Part shown: one piece after another, positions 4,974-5,508 of the stretch
How positions within the stretch are numbered: the stretch's first letter is position 1
How the letters are laid out: each line of letters starts with the position of its first letter
Origin: Phycisphaerales bacterium
Lineage (GTDB): Bacteria; Planctomycetota; Phycisphaerae; Phycisphaerales; UBA1924
Assembly: GCA_016763115.1 (NCBI GenBank)
Contig: JAESUL010000081.1
Span: forward strand, 1-5,508
DNA: 5,508 nt
Direction of reading: 5' to 3'
Notes under the pieces: model-generated
Told to the model about the DNA's origin: nothing
Databases searched by the model: none
The model's input: only the letters and a program-made list of their open reading frames with translations
Translations under genes and position numbers: made by a program

Positions 4974-5508
4974 ATGCGACACTTTGTCCGCAACTCATTG
5001 ATCGCCATCGCGATGCTTGTCCTCGCTTTCTGGGCGTCGTTTCCTGCCAGCGAGAAGATCGGTCTGGGCAAGGACCTGGAGGGCGGCGCCTCGCTGACCT
5101 ACTCGGTTCAGCTCAACGCTTCGGAGAACGCCAACGAGGTGATCCCCAAGGTGATCGAGGTGCTCAAGCGGCGCATCGACCCCAACGGGCTGTTCGAGAT
5201 CTCGATTGTCCGCCAGGGGCAGGACCGGATTGAGATCACGATGCCGTTGCCCGGCGAGCATGTTCTGGTGCTCAAAGAAGCCTTCGAGGTTGAGCTTGAG
5301 AAACTCTCGGGGACCGCGATTTCCGAGGGTGAGTTTGACCGGGTGATGCGGCTCAAAGACCCCGAGCTTTCGATCGAGCTTGATCGGCTTGGTGCTGCCA
5401 GCGCGACGATGCGTGAGGAACTCCAGAAGGCGGCCGATGCCAAGGTGAAGTCCGACGGCATCAGGTTGGCCTTGGACATTGCCGGGCGCGAGGGCGAATC
5501 GGACGAGC
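4974..5508 (+). CDS. secD: Protein translocase subunit SecD, N-terminal part, 3' end outside window
   Basis: SecD, with SecF, uses the proton or sodium gradient to help complete protein export through SecYEG. The frame is open from ATG 4974 to the window end (178 residues). GAGG at 4961-4964 lies 9 bases before the ATG. Residues 8-24 form the first membrane segment, followed by GLGKDLEGGASL (30-41), a variant of the family GLDLxGG motif. The first periplasmic strand-helix-strand of domain P1 is seen in VIEVLKRRIDPNGL (60-73) and VRQGQDRIEITMPLPG (79-94), close to the SecD consensus. Residues 95-165 are charged and probably helical (rich in Glu, Leu, Lys and Asp), a stretch I cannot align with E. 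coli SecD and which may be a lineage-specific insert. Whether the gene is secD alone or a fused secDF cannot be judged here. It follows yajC, as expected. Confidence 0.93.
   Translation, partial: MRHFVRNSLIAIAMLVLAFWASFPASEKIGLGKDLEGGASLTYSVQLNASENANEVIPKVIEVLKRRIDPNGLFEISIVRQGQDRIEITMPLPGEHVLVLKEAFEVELEKLSGTAISEGEFDRVMRLKDPELSIELDRLGAASATMREELQKAADAKVKSDGIRLALDIAGREGESDE

Noticed and set aside
4916..5233. Plus-strand 105-codon frame overlapping the start of secD
   Set aside because: The secD frame from 4974 matches SecD motifs and has a GAGG site; this frame is its shadow.

Overview
This window is about 60% GC by eye and carries six genes, all on the + strand: the 3' part of eno (enolase), a site-2-type zinc intramembrane metalloprotease, a rhomboid serine intramembrane protease, tgt (tRNA-guanine transglycosylase), yajC and the 5' part of secD. 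I read it as a bacterial chromosome, most likely Planctomycetota and possibly the Phycisphaerae. The reasons are the nested palindromic repeat built on AACGGGCT / AGCCCGTT, which I remember as common between planctomycete genes, the style of the SecD and TGT proteins with inserts, and the pairing of membrane proteases that carry a short C-terminal tail module. This placement is inference and no database was consulted.

Bases 1-2880 look like one transcription unit. Enolase, the M50 metalloprotease and the rhomboid follow each other with gaps of 12 and 27 bases, each new gene having a Shine-Dalgarno-like site about 10 bases before its ATG. The two proteases belong to unrelated catalytic families (zinc HExxH versus Ser-His), yet both end in the same type of cytoplasmic tail of about 30 residues (V-D-R-I-L-x-K...G-x-G...S...E...L...A). 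The DNA for the start of that tail is identical at 20 of 21 positions in the two genes. This is the most interesting feature of the window.

Bases 2881-3006 separate this unit from tgt. They hold a 30-bp perfect inverted repeat (about 35 bp with wobble pairs) around a 23-base spacer. Each arm is itself a small hairpin, so the element resembles a paired REP (BIME-like) unit. An extended -10-like sequence lies so close to the tgt ATG that the tgt message could be leaderless.

Bases 3007-5508 form the tgt-yajC-secD order also known from Escherichia coli and many other bacteria. Tgt inserts the 7-deazaguanine base into tRNA during queuosine synthesis, while YajC and SecD are accessory subunits of the Sec translocon. 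The tgt-yajC and yajC-secD gaps are each a little over 100 bases and rich in small hairpins. The tgt-yajC gap has four hairpins in a row. No tRNA, rRNA, CRISPR array, transposase gene or phage gene was seen.
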